This document shows positions 17,947-25,940 of a stretch of DNA of 64,000 nucleotides, piece by piece; position 1 is the first letter of the stretch; each line of letters begins with the position of its first letter. Location of the stretch: NCBI GenBank assembly GCA_040255585.1, contig JBDZVI010000004.1, positions 1 through 64,000 on the forward strand, read 5' to 3'. The notes beneath the pieces were generated by a model that was not told the origin of the DNA, searched no databases, and worked only from the letters and a program-made list of their open reading frames with translations. A program made the translations under genes and the position numbers. The stretch comes from JAAYYF01 sp040255585 (GTDB lineage Bacteria; Deinococcota; Deinococci; Deinococcales; Trueperaceae).

Positions 17947-19075
17947 TGTTGCCCCACCGCTCCACGACGACCATGGAGCGGTGGCGACCCCTCCCCCACC
18001 TCGTGATCTTGTCGAAGAGTTCCCGCTTGATGGGTAGGTGGACACTGTCGGCCCTGTCGCTCCCCTCGGGGACGATGGGGTCGTGCAGGTAGATATGGTC
18101 GTCGTCGAAGCCCGTCACGACGACCCAGTGCGGCACGCGCGCCGCGTAGAGGCGATGACCCGACACCAGCACGATGGGAACGGCGCCGCGCTCGATGATG
18201 TCGGCCACGTCCTGGTGGCCGAAGTCGCGCAGCTCGACCTTGCCGCCGAAGCCGCGCAGCTCGCGCTCGAAGGTCGTATGCGCGATGCGGACGACCTCCC
18301 GCTTCTCGCCCTGCACCGTCGCCTCGAAGGGGGTACCGGGGTCGGACGTCACCACGCTCGCCTGGAAGCCCCGCCTCAGGGCGGCCACGGCGATGCCGTG
18401 GGCGCTGCAACCTCCGTGGCCCGATAGCAGGAAGACCGTGGTGGCCTCGCGCCACAGGCTCAACTCGAGCCAGCGCTCGAGCGGCACGGGGTAACCGTGA
18501 TAGCGCATGGCCATCATGAGCGAAGAAGGCCCACAGGTGAAATCGAGCGTCTGCGGGTAGTAAGGGACGCCGAGCACGGTGGCCCCGCCCTTGGCGAAGC
18601 GCTTGCGCATGCGCAGGGCGGTCGAGTGGTCCTCGTAATAGTCGGCGGTGCGCCCGCTCACCGTGTAGCCAGAAGCGGAGTACAGGGCGATGGCGGCGGC
18701 GTTGTCCTCGCGCACCTCCAGCCGCATGACGATGGCGCCGCGCTCGCGCGCGCCCTCCTCGGCGGCCGCGAGGAGCCGACGGGCCACGCCGCGACCCCGG
18801 TGCCCGGGACTGACGATCATCGAGTAGAGTCGCGCGGACTCGAAACCGCGTCTGAACAGGACCACGGCGTCACCGACGACCCGGCCGTCGGCTTCCGCCA
18901 CCCACACCTCGGCGCTGTCGCGGCCCAACAGCCGGGCGAGCGACGTCCTCGACATGCGGTCGCCCGGGAAGTGGGCCTCGAGGGCGTTGAGAGCCTCGAG
19001 GTCGCCGCGCTCCGCGCGCCTGACGTAGACGCCGGGGTCCGGCTCTGCCTCGGCGCCCGGGCTCTTGGCGGTCAT
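17921..19075 (-). CDS. GNAT acetyltransferase - C39-like peptidase fusion
   Basis: A 384-residue two-domain protein. Residues ~15-165 are a GNAT domain, with the acyl-CoA motif SPGHRGRGVARRLL and a C-terminal ALYSASGYTVSGR strand. Residues ~180-375 are a papain-like C39-type peptidase: Cys in LDFTCGPSSLMM, His in VPHWVVVTGFDDDHIYLHDP, and the usual Asp following. C39 peptidases cut leader peptides of double-glycine type, but this stand-alone GNAT fusion has no transporter and its target is unknown. The ATG overlaps the etfA stop (ATGA), so it belongs to the etfBA transcript. It meets the ATP-grasp gene end to end. The reading that the three act on one peptide (ligate, acetylate, cleave) is inference. 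Confidence 0.85.
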   Translation of the reverse strand: MTAKSPGAEAEPDPGVYVRRAERGDLEALNALEAHFPGDRMSRTSLARLLGRDSAEVWVAEADGRVVGDAVVLFRRGFESARLYSMIVSPGHRGRGVARRLLAAAEEGARERGAIVMRLEVREDNAAAIALYSASGYTVSGRTADYYEDHSTALRMRKRFAKGGATVLGVPYYPQTLDFTCGPSSLMMAMRYHGYPVPLERWLELSLWREATTVFLLSGHGGCSAHGIAVAALRRGFQASVVTSDPGTPFEATVQGEKREVVRIAHTTFERELRGFGGKVELRDFGHQDVADIIERGAVPIVLVSGHRLYAARVPHWVVVTGFDDDHIYLHDPIVPEGSDRADSVHLPIKRELFDKITRWGRGRHRSMVVVERWGNIRRLLQGN

Positions 19076-20022
19076 CGACCCTCTAGCTCCCCCACCGCCT
19101 CGCGTAGCGCGGGCACCACGGCCCCGACGTCACCGACGATGCCGTAGTCGGCGACCTTGAAGATCGGGGCGTCCGGATCCTTGTTGACGGCCACCACGAC
19201 CTTGGAGCGGCTCATGCCGGAAAGGTGCTGCACGGCACCAGAGATGCCGAGGGCGACGTAGAGGTCCGGCGCGACGCTCTTGCCCGTCTGGCCCACCTGC
19301 TCGTCGTACGGCCGCCAGCCGGCGTCGACGACGGCACGGGTCGCCGCCACGCCGGCGCTCAGGAGCGCCGCCAAGGGCTCGACCTCGCGGGCGAACGCCT
19401 CGGCGCTGCCCAAGCCGCGACCGCCGGCCACGACGACCTTGGCCTCCTCGAGGGCGACGCGCCCTCCGACTGAGGCGCTGCGCTCGCCCACGCCCACGCG
19501 CGCGTCCGTGGGAAGCGGCTCGGAGGCGTAAGGCGTCACGACACCCTGCCCGGCCGGTTCGGCGGCCTTGAAGACGTTCGGCTTGACGCTCACGACGGTG
19601 GTGCCGGCCGCCCCGCTCGTGCGGACGGTCTCGGTGACGCGGGCGAGGTAGCTGTAGCGCTTAGCTTGCAGCCCGGCGCCTGCGGTCTCCAGGGCGATGA
19701 CGTCCTCGAGGAGCGCGGCGCCGAGGCGCACGGCCACCCGAGGCGCCACGCTCTGGCCGAGGCGGTTGGCGCTGAAGAGCAGCGTGGCGGCCCCGGACTC
19801 GCCGGCCAACCGGCACACGGTGGTCGTGACGGCTTCGGCCACCAGTTGGTCGGCGGCCACGTGGTGGACCGTCGGCACGTAGGCGGCCAACGCGTCGGCG
19901 GCGGCGCGCTGACCGACGACGACGGCGACGACGTCCTGCGAGAGGCTTCTAGCCACGGAGACGAGTTCGAGGGCGCTCTTGGCGAGGCGACCGTCGAGGG
20001 AGGTGGTGATGACGAGTACCAT
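19072..20022 (-). CDS. etfA: Electron transfer flavoprotein, alpha subunit
   Basis: FAD-binding subunit of ETF, which takes electrons from acyl-CoA dehydrogenases and passes them to the respiratory chain. 316 residues. The C-terminal FAD domain is recognisable: VVAGGRGLGSAEAF, then YDEQVGQTGKSVAPDLYVALGISGAVQHLSG and VAVNKDPDAPIFKVADYGIVGD (positions about 197-300). ATG 20022 follows AAGGAAGG. It lies 11 bases after etfB and overlaps the start of the GNAT-C39 gene. Two acyl-CoA dehydrogenases upstream on the same strand are the likely electron donors. Confidence 0.95.
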   Translation of the reverse strand: MVLVITTSLDGRLAKSALELVSVARSLSQDVVAVVVGQRAAADALAAYVPTVHHVAADQLVAEAVTTTVCRLAGESGAATLLFSANRLGQSVAPRVAVRLGAALLEDVIALETAGAGLQAKRYSYLARVTETVRTSGAAGTTVVSVKPNVFKAAEPAGQGVVTPYASEPLPTDARVGVGERSASVGGRVALEEAKVVVAGGRGLGSAEAFAREVEPLAALLSAGVAATRAVVDAGWRPYDEQVGQTGKSVAPDLYVALGISGAVQHLSGMSRSKVVVAVNKDPDAPIFKVADYGIVGDVGAVVPALREAVGELEGR

Positions 20023-20033
20023 GGCAGCCTTCC

Positions 20034-20789
20034 TTAGATGACCTTGGCCTCGTCGCGCAGGAGGCGGACGAGTTCCCTGGCGGCGCTGACGGCGTCGCCT
20101 TCGACGATGTGACCGCGGCGGCCCTGCGTCTGGATGTCCTGCGACACCAGTTCTGTGAGGGCGGCGCCCGGCGCGAACTCGGCGAGCTCGCGCTTGACCA
20201 GTTCCTTGCGCTTGGCCTTCATGATGTTGGGGAGCGTGGGGTAGCGGGGCTCGTTCAACCCCTGCTGGGTCGTGACAACCGCGGGAAGGGGCATGGTCAA
20301 AGCCTCCTGTCCGCCGTCGACGTCGTGCTTGACGTGCGCGACGCCGCCGCTGACGCTGAGCGCCGTCGTCCAGTCGGAGTGGGGCCACCCCAGGGCCTCG
20401 GCTAGAGCCGGCCCGAGGGCGGCGCTGTCCCAGTCCGCCTGCTTGCCGCCGACGAAGACGAGCTCGGCGCCCTCCGCCTGAACCACCTTGGCGAGGACCC
20501 GGGCCTGGGTGACGGGGTCCAGCCACGCGTCCGTCTCGATGTGGACGGCACGATCGGCTCCAAGCGCCAACGCGGTGCGCAGCGCCTCCTCGGAGCGGGC
20601 CGGCCCGAGGGCAAGAGCTAGGATCTCGAGCTCCAGACCCCCCTCGCGCAGGCGGATCGCCTCCTCGACACCGTACTCGTCCATGCCGTCCATCACGAAG
20701 GTGACCCCGCCGAGGTCTACCTTCCCGCCCGCCGCACGGATGCGCGCTTCGGCGTCGGGCACCTGCTTGATGATCGTCACTGCCTTCAC
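20034..20789 (-). CDS. etfB: Electron transfer flavoprotein, beta subunit
   Basis: AMP-binding partner of EtfA. 251 residues with MDEYGVEEAIRLRE (about 36-49), the ALGADRAVHI segment near 76, DWDSAALGPALAEALGWP near 120 and LPAVVTTQQGLNEPRYPTLPNIMKAKRK near 170, which includes the ETF-beta signature region. The start is GTG 20789 behind GGAGGTAGG. First of the etfB-etfA-GNAT/C39 series; a 107-base gap separates it from the acyl-CoA dehydrogenase gene upstream. Confidence 0.95.
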   Translation of the reverse strand: MKAVTIIKQVPDAEARIRAAGGKVDLGGVTFVMDGMDEYGVEEAIRLREGGLELEILALALGPARSEEALRTALALGADRAVHIETDAWLDPVTQARVLAKVVQAEGAELVFVGGKQADWDSAALGPALAEALGWPHSDWTTALSVSGGVAHVKHDVDGGQEALTMPLPAVVTTQQGLNEPRYPTLPNIMKAKRKELVKRELAEFAPGAALTELVSQDIQTQGRRGHIVEGDAVSAARELVRLLRDEAKVI

Positions 20790-20896
20790 TTACCTACCTC
20801 CAGGGGCGCCCGGTGGGGGCGCCGGCGTGGCATCGTCGTCCCACGGCCGAGGGCGAGCGGCAGCCGGCCGCTTGCGCCCCCTAGCACATGCTGGCC

Positions 20897-22036
20897 TCAT
20901 TCTAGGACGTGACGCGCTATCACGAGCCTCTGGATCTCGTTCGTGCCCTCGTAGATCTGGTTGAGCTTGACGTCGCGCATGAGCTTCTCGACGGGGTACT
21001 CGCTCATGTAGCCGTACCCGCCGAAGACGTTGATGGCCTCCTGGGCCGCCTCGAAGGCGCTGTCAGACGCGTACGCCTTCGCGATGGCCGCCGCCTCGGC
21101 ATGGGGTTGACCCGTGTCGGCGAGCCACGCAGCGTGATAGGTCTGCCACCGCGCCGTCTCGAGGGCGATCTTCATGTTGGCCAGCTTGAACTGGATGGCC
21201 TGGAAGCGGGCGATGGGCCCCCCGAAGGCGTGCCGCTCGCGCGCGTAGTTGGCCGCCTCGTCGAGCGCCCTACGCAGCACGCCGACGGAGCCGGCCGCCA
21301 CCGGCACGCGCGTGCGGTCCAGGGTGCGCATGGCGATCTTGAACCCCTCGCCCTTCTGGCCGAGCAGGTTGGAGGCGGGCACGCGCACGTCGTCGAAGAC
21401 GAGCTCGTAAGTCGGGCTGGCGCGCTGCCCCAGCTTGCCGTGCAGCTGGTTCGCGCTGAAGCCGGGGCGGTCCGTCTCCACCACGACCGCGACGGTGCCC
21501 CTGTGCTTGAGGCTCGGATCGAACGTCGCGAAGACCACGTTGAAGTCGGCGATGCCGCCGTTGGAGATCCACGTCTTCGTGCCGGTGATGACGATCTCGT
21601 CGCCATCGAACTCGGCCTTGGTGGCGAGGCCGGCGGCGTCGGAGCCGTTGTTCGGCTCGGACAGGGCGAAGGCGGCCAGGCGCGGCCCGCGCGTTAGCGG
21701 GGCGAGGAAGCGTTCGTGTTGCTCATGCGTGCCGGCGATGAGGAGCGGCGTGATCCCGAGCTCAGACGCCATCAGGATCGTGTAGATGCCCATGCAGCCG
21801 TAGCCGAGCTCCTCGCCGATGATCGCCTCGTCGAGGAGCTCGAGGCCCGCCCCGCCGACAGCGCTCGGGACGCCGACGTTGAGCAGGCCGACCTCGTAGG
21901 CGGCCCTGACGATGTCCTCAGGGTACGTGCCGTCGCGATCGTGCTGTGCCGCCACCGGGATGACGCGCTCGCGCACGAAGTCACGAGCGAGCTTCTGGAA
22001 CTGCTTCTGCTCCTGCGTTAGTTCGAACCCGATCAT
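20897..22036 (-). CDS. Acyl-CoA dehydrogenase
   Basis: FAD enzyme that desaturates acyl-CoA and hands electrons to ETF. 379 residues, normal length. Domains in order: helical N-terminal, beta barrel with FALSEPNNGSDA (about 126-137) and TGTKTWISNGG, and the C-terminal helical domain with NVFGGYGYMSEYP and QIYEGTNEIQRLVIAR, which carries the usual catalytic Glu for short- and medium-chain enzymes. ATG 22036 follows AAGGAG. The substrate chain length cannot be decided. Position between another dehydrogenase and etfBA points to fatty-acid or branched-chain acid oxidation. Confidence 0.93.
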   Translation of the reverse strand: MIGFELTQEQKQFQKLARDFVRERVIPVAAQHDRDGTYPEDIVRAAYEVGLLNVGVPSAVGGAGLELLDEAIIGEELGYGCMGIYTILMASELGITPLLIAGTHEQHERFLAPLTRGPRLAAFALSEPNNGSDAAGLATKAEFDGDEIVITGTKTWISNGGIADFNVVFATFDPSLKHRGTVAVVVETDRPGFSANQLHGKLGQRASPTYELVFDDVRVPASNLLGQKGEGFKIAMRTLDRTRVPVAAGSVGVLRRALDEAANYARERHAFGGPIARFQAIQFKLANMKIALETARWQTYHAAWLADTGQPHAEAAAIAKAYASDSAFEAAQEAINVFGGYGYMSEYPVEKLMRDVKLNQIYEGTNEIQRLVIARHVLE

Positions 22037-22124
22037 GCCTCGCTCCTTGCCTCGCGCCCGAACCGCCGGGCCTCGCCGCTTCTAACGATGCCAGCTCGCC
22101 GGCCGGGCGGCGCGTGACGCGTCC

Positions 22125-23276
22125 TCAGCGACCGAGCTCCCGGTAGATCTGGCGGTGGATCACCATGCGTTGTATCTCGCTGGTGCCCTCGTAGATCTCG
22201 GTCACGCGGGCATCGCGGAAGTAGCGCTCCACCGGATAGGCCTTCGTGTAGCCGTAGGCGCCGAAGACCTGCACGGCGCCGTGCGTCACCTTCGCGGCCG
22301 TCTCCGACGCCAGCAGCTTGGCCATGGCCGCCTCCGCGGTCGTGCGGTAGCCGCGGTCCTTCAACCAGGCCGCCCGGTGGGTCATCAGCCGCGCGGACTC
22401 TATGCCGACCATCATGTCCGCCAACCTGAAGCCGATGGCCTGGTGCTCATGGATGGGCCGGCCGAAGGCGGTGCGCTGAGCGGCGTAATCGCGGGCCGCC
22501 TCGTAGGCCGCGCGCGCGATACCGACCGAGAGGGCCGCGATGCCGATGCGCCCGCCGTCGAGCCCGGCCATGGCGATGATGAAGCCCTGCCCGACCTGGC
22601 CGAGGACGTTCTCGTCCGGCACGAAGCAGTCCTCGAAGCCGACAGTGGTCGTGATGGCCGCGTGCTGACCGAGTTTCTCCTCCGGCTTGCCGAACGTCAG
22701 GCCGTCGACGCCCTTCTCGACCATGAAGCACGTTACGCCGCGAGCGCCGGCCGCCCGGTCCGTCTTCGCCATGACCAGGTAGAACTGCGCCTCGCCACCC
22801 GAGGTGATCCAGGCCTTCGTGCCGTTCAGCACGTAACCGTCGCCCCGGCGCGTGGCCCGCGTCTCCATGGCGACGGCGTCGGAGCCGCTATTGGCCTCCG
22901 AAAGGCAGAAGGCCCCGATCCACTCGCCGCTCGCCAGCCGCGGGAGGTAGCGCCGCTTCTGCTCCTCCGTGCCGTGCCTGAGCAAGAGCGACTGCGGGAG
23001 GCCGTTCGTCACGCTCATGATGGTGGCGTGCGCAGCGTCTACGGCGGCGATCTCCTCGAGCAGCACGGCGTAGGCCAGCGTGTCGAGGCCGGCTCCCCCG
23101 TACTCGACGGGCGTGAGCATGCCGAGCAGCCCGAGGTCGCCCATCTTGCGCAACGTCTGCCACGGGAAACGCGGCTCCCGGTCGAGGTCGGCGGCCACGG
23201 CACCTATCTCGTTGCGAGCGAACTCCCGCACGGCCTGCTGCATGCTGATCGTCTCGTCCGGCAACGCGAAGTCCAA
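22125..23276 (-). CDS. Acyl-CoA dehydrogenase (second copy)
   Basis: 383 residues, same family as the gene 88 bases downstream but clearly diverged, not a recent duplicate. It has FCLSEANSGSDA (about 130-141), NGTKAWITSGG, FGAYGYTKAYPVERYFRD and the catalytic-Glu segment TEIYEGTSEIQRMVI. The start is an unusual TTG at 23276, chosen because GAGGAGAGAGG lies just upstream and MDFALPDE is a normal beginning. It is the first gene of the minus-strand series acyl-CoA dehydrogenase x2, etfB, etfA, GNAT-C39. The two dehydrogenases probably differ in substrate. Confidence 0.93.
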   Translation of the reverse strand: MDFALPDETISMQQAVREFARNEIGAVAADLDREPRFPWQTLRKMGDLGLLGMLTPVEYGGAGLDTLAYAVLLEEIAAVDAAHATIMSVTNGLPQSLLLRHGTEEQKRRYLPRLASGEWIGAFCLSEANSGSDAVAMETRATRRGDGYVLNGTKAWITSGGEAQFYLVMAKTDRAAGARGVTCFMVEKGVDGLTFGKPEEKLGQHAAITTTVGFEDCFVPDENVLGQVGQGFIIAMAGLDGGRIGIAALSVGIARAAYEAARDYAAQRTAFGRPIHEHQAIGFRLADMMVGIESARLMTHRAAWLKDRGYRTTAEAAMAKLLASETAAKVTHGAVQVFGAYGYTKAYPVERYFRDARVTEIYEGTSEIQRMVIHRQIYRELGR

Positions 23277-23334
23277 GGGCCTCTCTCCTCAAGTGGCGAG
23301 TATAGCCAAGGCCGCGGCGCCGGCCTTCGGCCGC

Positions 23335-23340
23335 TAGACT
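23335..23340 (+). promoter_or_regulatory. Putative -10 box, leaderless SCP2 gene
   Basis: TAGACT lies 6 bases before the ATG at 23347; no ribosome site is present. Confidence 0.4.
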
Positions 23341-23346
23341 GGACGC

Positions 23347-23697
23347 ATGAACGCCAAGGACCTGCTCATGCGCGTGCCGGAGACCGTGCGGCCGCCGGAC
23401 GGCGTGCGCCCCACTAAGCGCACCGTGGTGCAGTACTCCATCTCGGAGCCCGTCTACCACGTCCTGGAGAACGGCCAGGTGGTCGCTGTCGAGGGCACGG
23501 CGCCCGACCCAGACGTCACCATCAAGGTAGGTGACGACGACCTGATCGACCTGCTGGGCGGTCGGTTGAGCCCGGCCGCGGCACTGTTCACGGGTCGTCT
23601 CAAGGTACGTGGCGACATCGGGCTGGCGCAGCGCCTCATCGGCCTGGTGGACCGGGAGAAGCTCGCGGCCGTCCAGGACGAGCTCGAGCGGGCCTGA
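23347..23697 (+). CDS. SCP2 sterol-binding domain protein
   Basis: A 116-residue single-domain protein of the SCP2 lipid-transfer fold. The typical flow is visible: VYHVLENGQVVAVEGTAPDPDVTIKVGDDDLIDLLGG and then a LFTGRLKVRGDIGLAQRL block. In other proteins SCP2 domains bind fatty acyl-CoA or sterol-like ligands. Position next to two acyl-CoA dehydrogenases (divergent) suggests a carrier for acyl chains, but this is inference. It starts 70 bases from the divergent dehydrogenase and ends 1 base before the convergent Nudix gene. Confidence 0.8.
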   Translation: MNAKDLLMRVPETVRPPDGVRPTKRTVVQYSISEPVYHVLENGQVVAVEGTAPDPDVTIKVGDDDLIDLLGGRLSPAAALFTGRLKVRGDIGLAQRLIGLVDREKLAAVQDELERA

Positions 23698-23698
23698 C

Positions 23699-24163
23699 TC
23701 ACGGATAGCGAACGACGTCGTGGCCGACGTAGCGGCCGTCCACGTACACGAACTTGGCCGAGAACGTGCCCGGCTCGTCGAGCCACGGCAGGAAGTGCCT
23801 ATCGCCCTCCCAGAGGTCGAGGGCGCTCAGTCCGGCCGTGTCGATCCAGAAGAGCTCGCCCTCGCTCGAGGCGCGCGGCTCTCCCGCGAAGCTCGTGATC
23901 ACGAAGACGAACACCAGGACATCGGTGTCGCCATCGAAACCCGGGAAGGTGAGCAACCCCTTGTAGCTCGCCTCCAGTACCTCGAGGCCGGACTCCTCCA
24001 TGACCTCCCTGCGCATGCACTCCTCGGGCGTCTCGCCCGCCTCCAGCTTGCCGCCCAGGCCGTTCCACTGGCCGTGCTCGCCGCTGTATGCCCGACCCCT
24101 GCGCAGCATCAGCGTCTTCTCGCCGCTGCGCACGTACGCCAGCGTGGTGAGCCGTACGCCCAT
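23699..24163 (-). CDS. Nudix hydrolase, MutT-like
   Basis: A 154-residue pyrophosphohydrolase. The Nudix box GX5EX7REUXEEXGU is complete: GGKLEAGETPEECMRREVMEESGLEV, about residues 37-62. The WNGLGGKLEAGE context and the later FPGFDGDTDVLVFVF resemble 8-oxo-dGTP diphosphatases, so sanitation of oxidised nucleotides is likely, though other nucleoside diphosphate derivatives are possible. A TAGGCT box at 24171-24176 (minus) lies 7 bases before the ATG, consistent with a leaderless transcript of its own. Confidence 0.85.
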   Translation of the reverse strand: MGVRLTTLAYVRSGEKTLMLRRGRAYSGEHGQWNGLGGKLEAGETPEECMRREVMEESGLEVLEASYKGLLTFPGFDGDTDVLVFVFVITSFAGEPRASSEGELFWIDTAGLSALDLWEGDRHFLPWLDEPGTFSAKFVYVDGRYVGHDVVRYP

Positions 24164-24217
24164 GGCGCGCAGCCTAACGCCGCGAGGCGGCGGTCAGGGG
24201 GACCCGGCGTCGCGAGC

Positions 24218-24529
24218 TCACGCCTCGCGCCTTCCCGCCAGCCGCTGCAGCTCGGCGAGCAGCTCGGAGCGCGCCTCGCGCGCCTCCTCTAGCGCGTCGC
24301 CCCGCTCACGCCGCACCCGAACGAGGTCGGCGGTCCTGCCACCGTTGCTCCATAGCCACTTGGCCACGTAGCGCGCCGCGGCCAGCTCGGCGGCGGGGCC
24401 GATCCCGGCCGTCGGCGGCGAGAGCGTGACGCGTTCCCGCGCGCCGGCCTCAGACTCGAGCACCACCAGCGCCTGCAACCGTCCGGCGCTCGGTCGGAGG
24501 AACACCTGCTCAAGGCGGTCGGCGCGCAC
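24218..24529 (-). CDS. Hypothetical protein downstream of aspartokinase
   Basis: A 103-residue protein I do not recognise. It starts 15 bases after the aspartokinase stop on the same strand, so it is probably co-transcribed. The N-terminal half could be a small beta-rich domain (VFLRPSAGRLQALVVLESEAG); the C-terminal half is helical and highly charged (RRERGDALEEAREARSEL). No signal peptide, membrane segment, Cys motif or catalytic pattern. The codon use resembles its neighbours. It could be a lineage-specific protein or a chance reading frame. Confidence 0.5.
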   Translation of the reverse strand: MRADRLEQVFLRPSAGRLQALVVLESEAGARERVTLSPPTAGIGPAAELAAARYVAKWLWSNGGRTADLVRVRRERGDALEEAREARSELLAELQRLAGRREA

Positions 24530-24544
24530 GCTGGCCCGACGCGC

Positions 24545-25876
24545 CTAGTCGTCCGCGGCGGCGCCGTCCGCGGCGTCGAGGCCGAACGCCGTATGCACGG
24601 CCTCGAGGACGGCCTGCGCCCGCTCGGCGGGGATGAGCACGCTGATGCGCACCTCGCTCGTGGTGATCATGTCGATGTTGGCGTTCGCCGCGGCGACGGC
24701 GTCGAACATGCGGGCGGCAACGCCGGGGGTCGATCCGATGGCGATGCCGACGATCGAGACCTTGGCGACGTCCGTGTCGACCTCGGCGTGCGCGCCCATC
24801 TCGCCGAGCACGGGCTCCAGGGCCGCGAGGGCGTCGGGGACCACGTCCTTGCCGACGATGAAAGCCATCTGTTGGCGGCTGTCAGAGGCGCCGCGGACGC
24901 CCTGGATGATCATGTCGACGCTCACGTCGGCACGCCCGAGGGCCCCGAAGATGAGCGCGGCCACGCCGGGGCGGTCTGGGACGGCGTGGAGGTCGACGCG
25001 CGCGTGGTTCAGGTCAAGGGCGACCCCCGTGACGGGCTTGTCGGCGATCATGCTCATGTTCCCCTCCTGGGGGCGCGTCAGGCGCGTGACTATCGTGCCG
25101 GGGGCGTTGCCGAACGACGAGCGGACGTGGACGCGCACGCCGTAGCGCCGCGCGTACCAGACGCTGCGCGGGTGCAGGACCTTGGCGCCCTGGCTGGCGA
25201 GCTCGATCATCTCGTCGTAATCGACCACGGCGAGCTTGGTGGCGCTGGAGACGCGGTGCGGGTCGGTCGTGTACACGCCGTCGGTGTCGGTGAAGATCTC
25301 GCACTCGGGGGCTCGAAGCGCCGCGGCGATGGCAACGGCGGTGGTGTCGGAACCGCCGCGCCCGAGGGTGGTGATGTGCCCTTCGGCATCGGCTCCCTGG
25401 AAACCGGCGACCACCACGACGTCGACGTCCTCCAGGGCGGCGAGCACGGGGCGCGGGTCGACTTCCAGGATGCGGGCCGAGCCGTGGCGGGAGTCGGTCA
25501 GAAAGCCCGCTTGCGCGCCGGTGAACGAGCGCGCCCTGATGCCGCGCTCGTGCAGGGCCATGGCCACGAGGGCGATGGACTGCTGCTCGCCCGTCGCCAG
25601 GAGGACGTCGAGCTCACGGCGAGAGGCGCGGGCGGTCACCTCGCGCGCCAGGCCGATGAGCTGGTCGGTGGTCCTCCCCATGGCCGAGACGGTCACGACG
25701 ACCTTCTCGCCCGCATGGACCGACCTCTCGATGCGGGCAGCCACCTTGCCGATCCTGTCCACGTCGCCGACGCTCGTCCCGCCGTACTTCTGCACCCTGA
25801 CCGGCCACGGCAGGGTCACCTCCACGGCGTCCCGGCGCAAGGCCTCGGTTGGTTGTGCTGGAGCGACTTCCATATA
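24545..25876 (-). CDS. lysC: Aspartate kinase (alpha/beta type)
   Basis: Phosphorylates L-aspartate, the first step to lysine, threonine and methionine. 443 residues from ATG 25876. Kinase domain: VQKYGGTSVGDVDRI near 20, FTDTDGVYTTDPH near 190, and RGGSDTTAVAIAAAL. Two ACT domains follow (from about 275) with the ligand-type motifs PDRPGVAALIFGALG and STPGVAARMFDAVA, so feedback inhibition by lysine and/or threonine is expected. An internal ATG (25057) with a strong ribosome site makes a separate beta subunit likely. The start is uncertain by some residues (an in-frame GTG lies 15 codons on). Confidence 0.93.
   Translation of the reverse strand, partial: YMEVAPAQPTEALRRDAVEVTLPWPVRVQKYGGTSVGDVDRIGKVAARIERSVHAGEKVVVTVSAMGRTTDQLIGLAREVTARASRRELDVLLATGEQQSIALVAMALHERGIRARSFTGAQAGFLTDSRHGSARILEVDPRPVLAALEDVDVVVVAGFQGADAEGHITTLGRGGSDTTAVAIAAALRAPECEIFTDTDGVYTTDPHRVSSATKLAVVDYDEMIELASQGAKVLHPRSVWYARRYGVRVHVRSSFGNAPGTIVTRLTRPQEGNMSMIADKPVTGVALDLNHARVDLHAVPDRPGVAALIFGALGRADVSVDMIIQGVRGASDSRQQMAFIVGKDVVPDALAALEPVLGEMGAHAEVDTDVAKVSIVGIAIGSTPGVAARMFDAVAAANANIDMITTSEVRISVLIPAERAQAVLEAVHTAFGLDAADGAAADD
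25051..25068 (-). promoter_or_regulatory. Internal ribosome site for the aspartokinase beta subunit
   Basis: Within lysC a perfect AGGAGG (25068-25063, minus) stands 5 bases before an in-frame ATG at 25057. Translation from there gives a 170-residue protein made only of the ACT domains, like the beta subunit known from Bacillus and Thermus aspartokinases. Full Shine-Dalgarno sequences are rare inside genes, so this is probably functional. Confidence 0.75.
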
Positions 25877-25928
25877 GCCGGGCAGCTTACCTTGCCGCGT
25901 CGTCCCGGTGCCAGGTTGGGGCGCCTGC

Positions 25929-25934
25929 CATAAT
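25929..25934 (+). promoter_or_regulatory. Putative -10 box, leaderless fprA-like gene
   Basis: CATAAT lies 6 bases before the ATG at 25941. The gene has no -35 of note; a short GAGGC precedes the ATG too closely to serve as a ribosome site. Confidence 0.4.
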
Positions 25935-25940
25935 CGAGGC

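Noticed and set aside
17921..19075. C39 domain as a bacteriocin ABC transporter
   Set aside because: No ABC ATPase or transmembrane domain in the gene; only a peptidase fused to GNAT.
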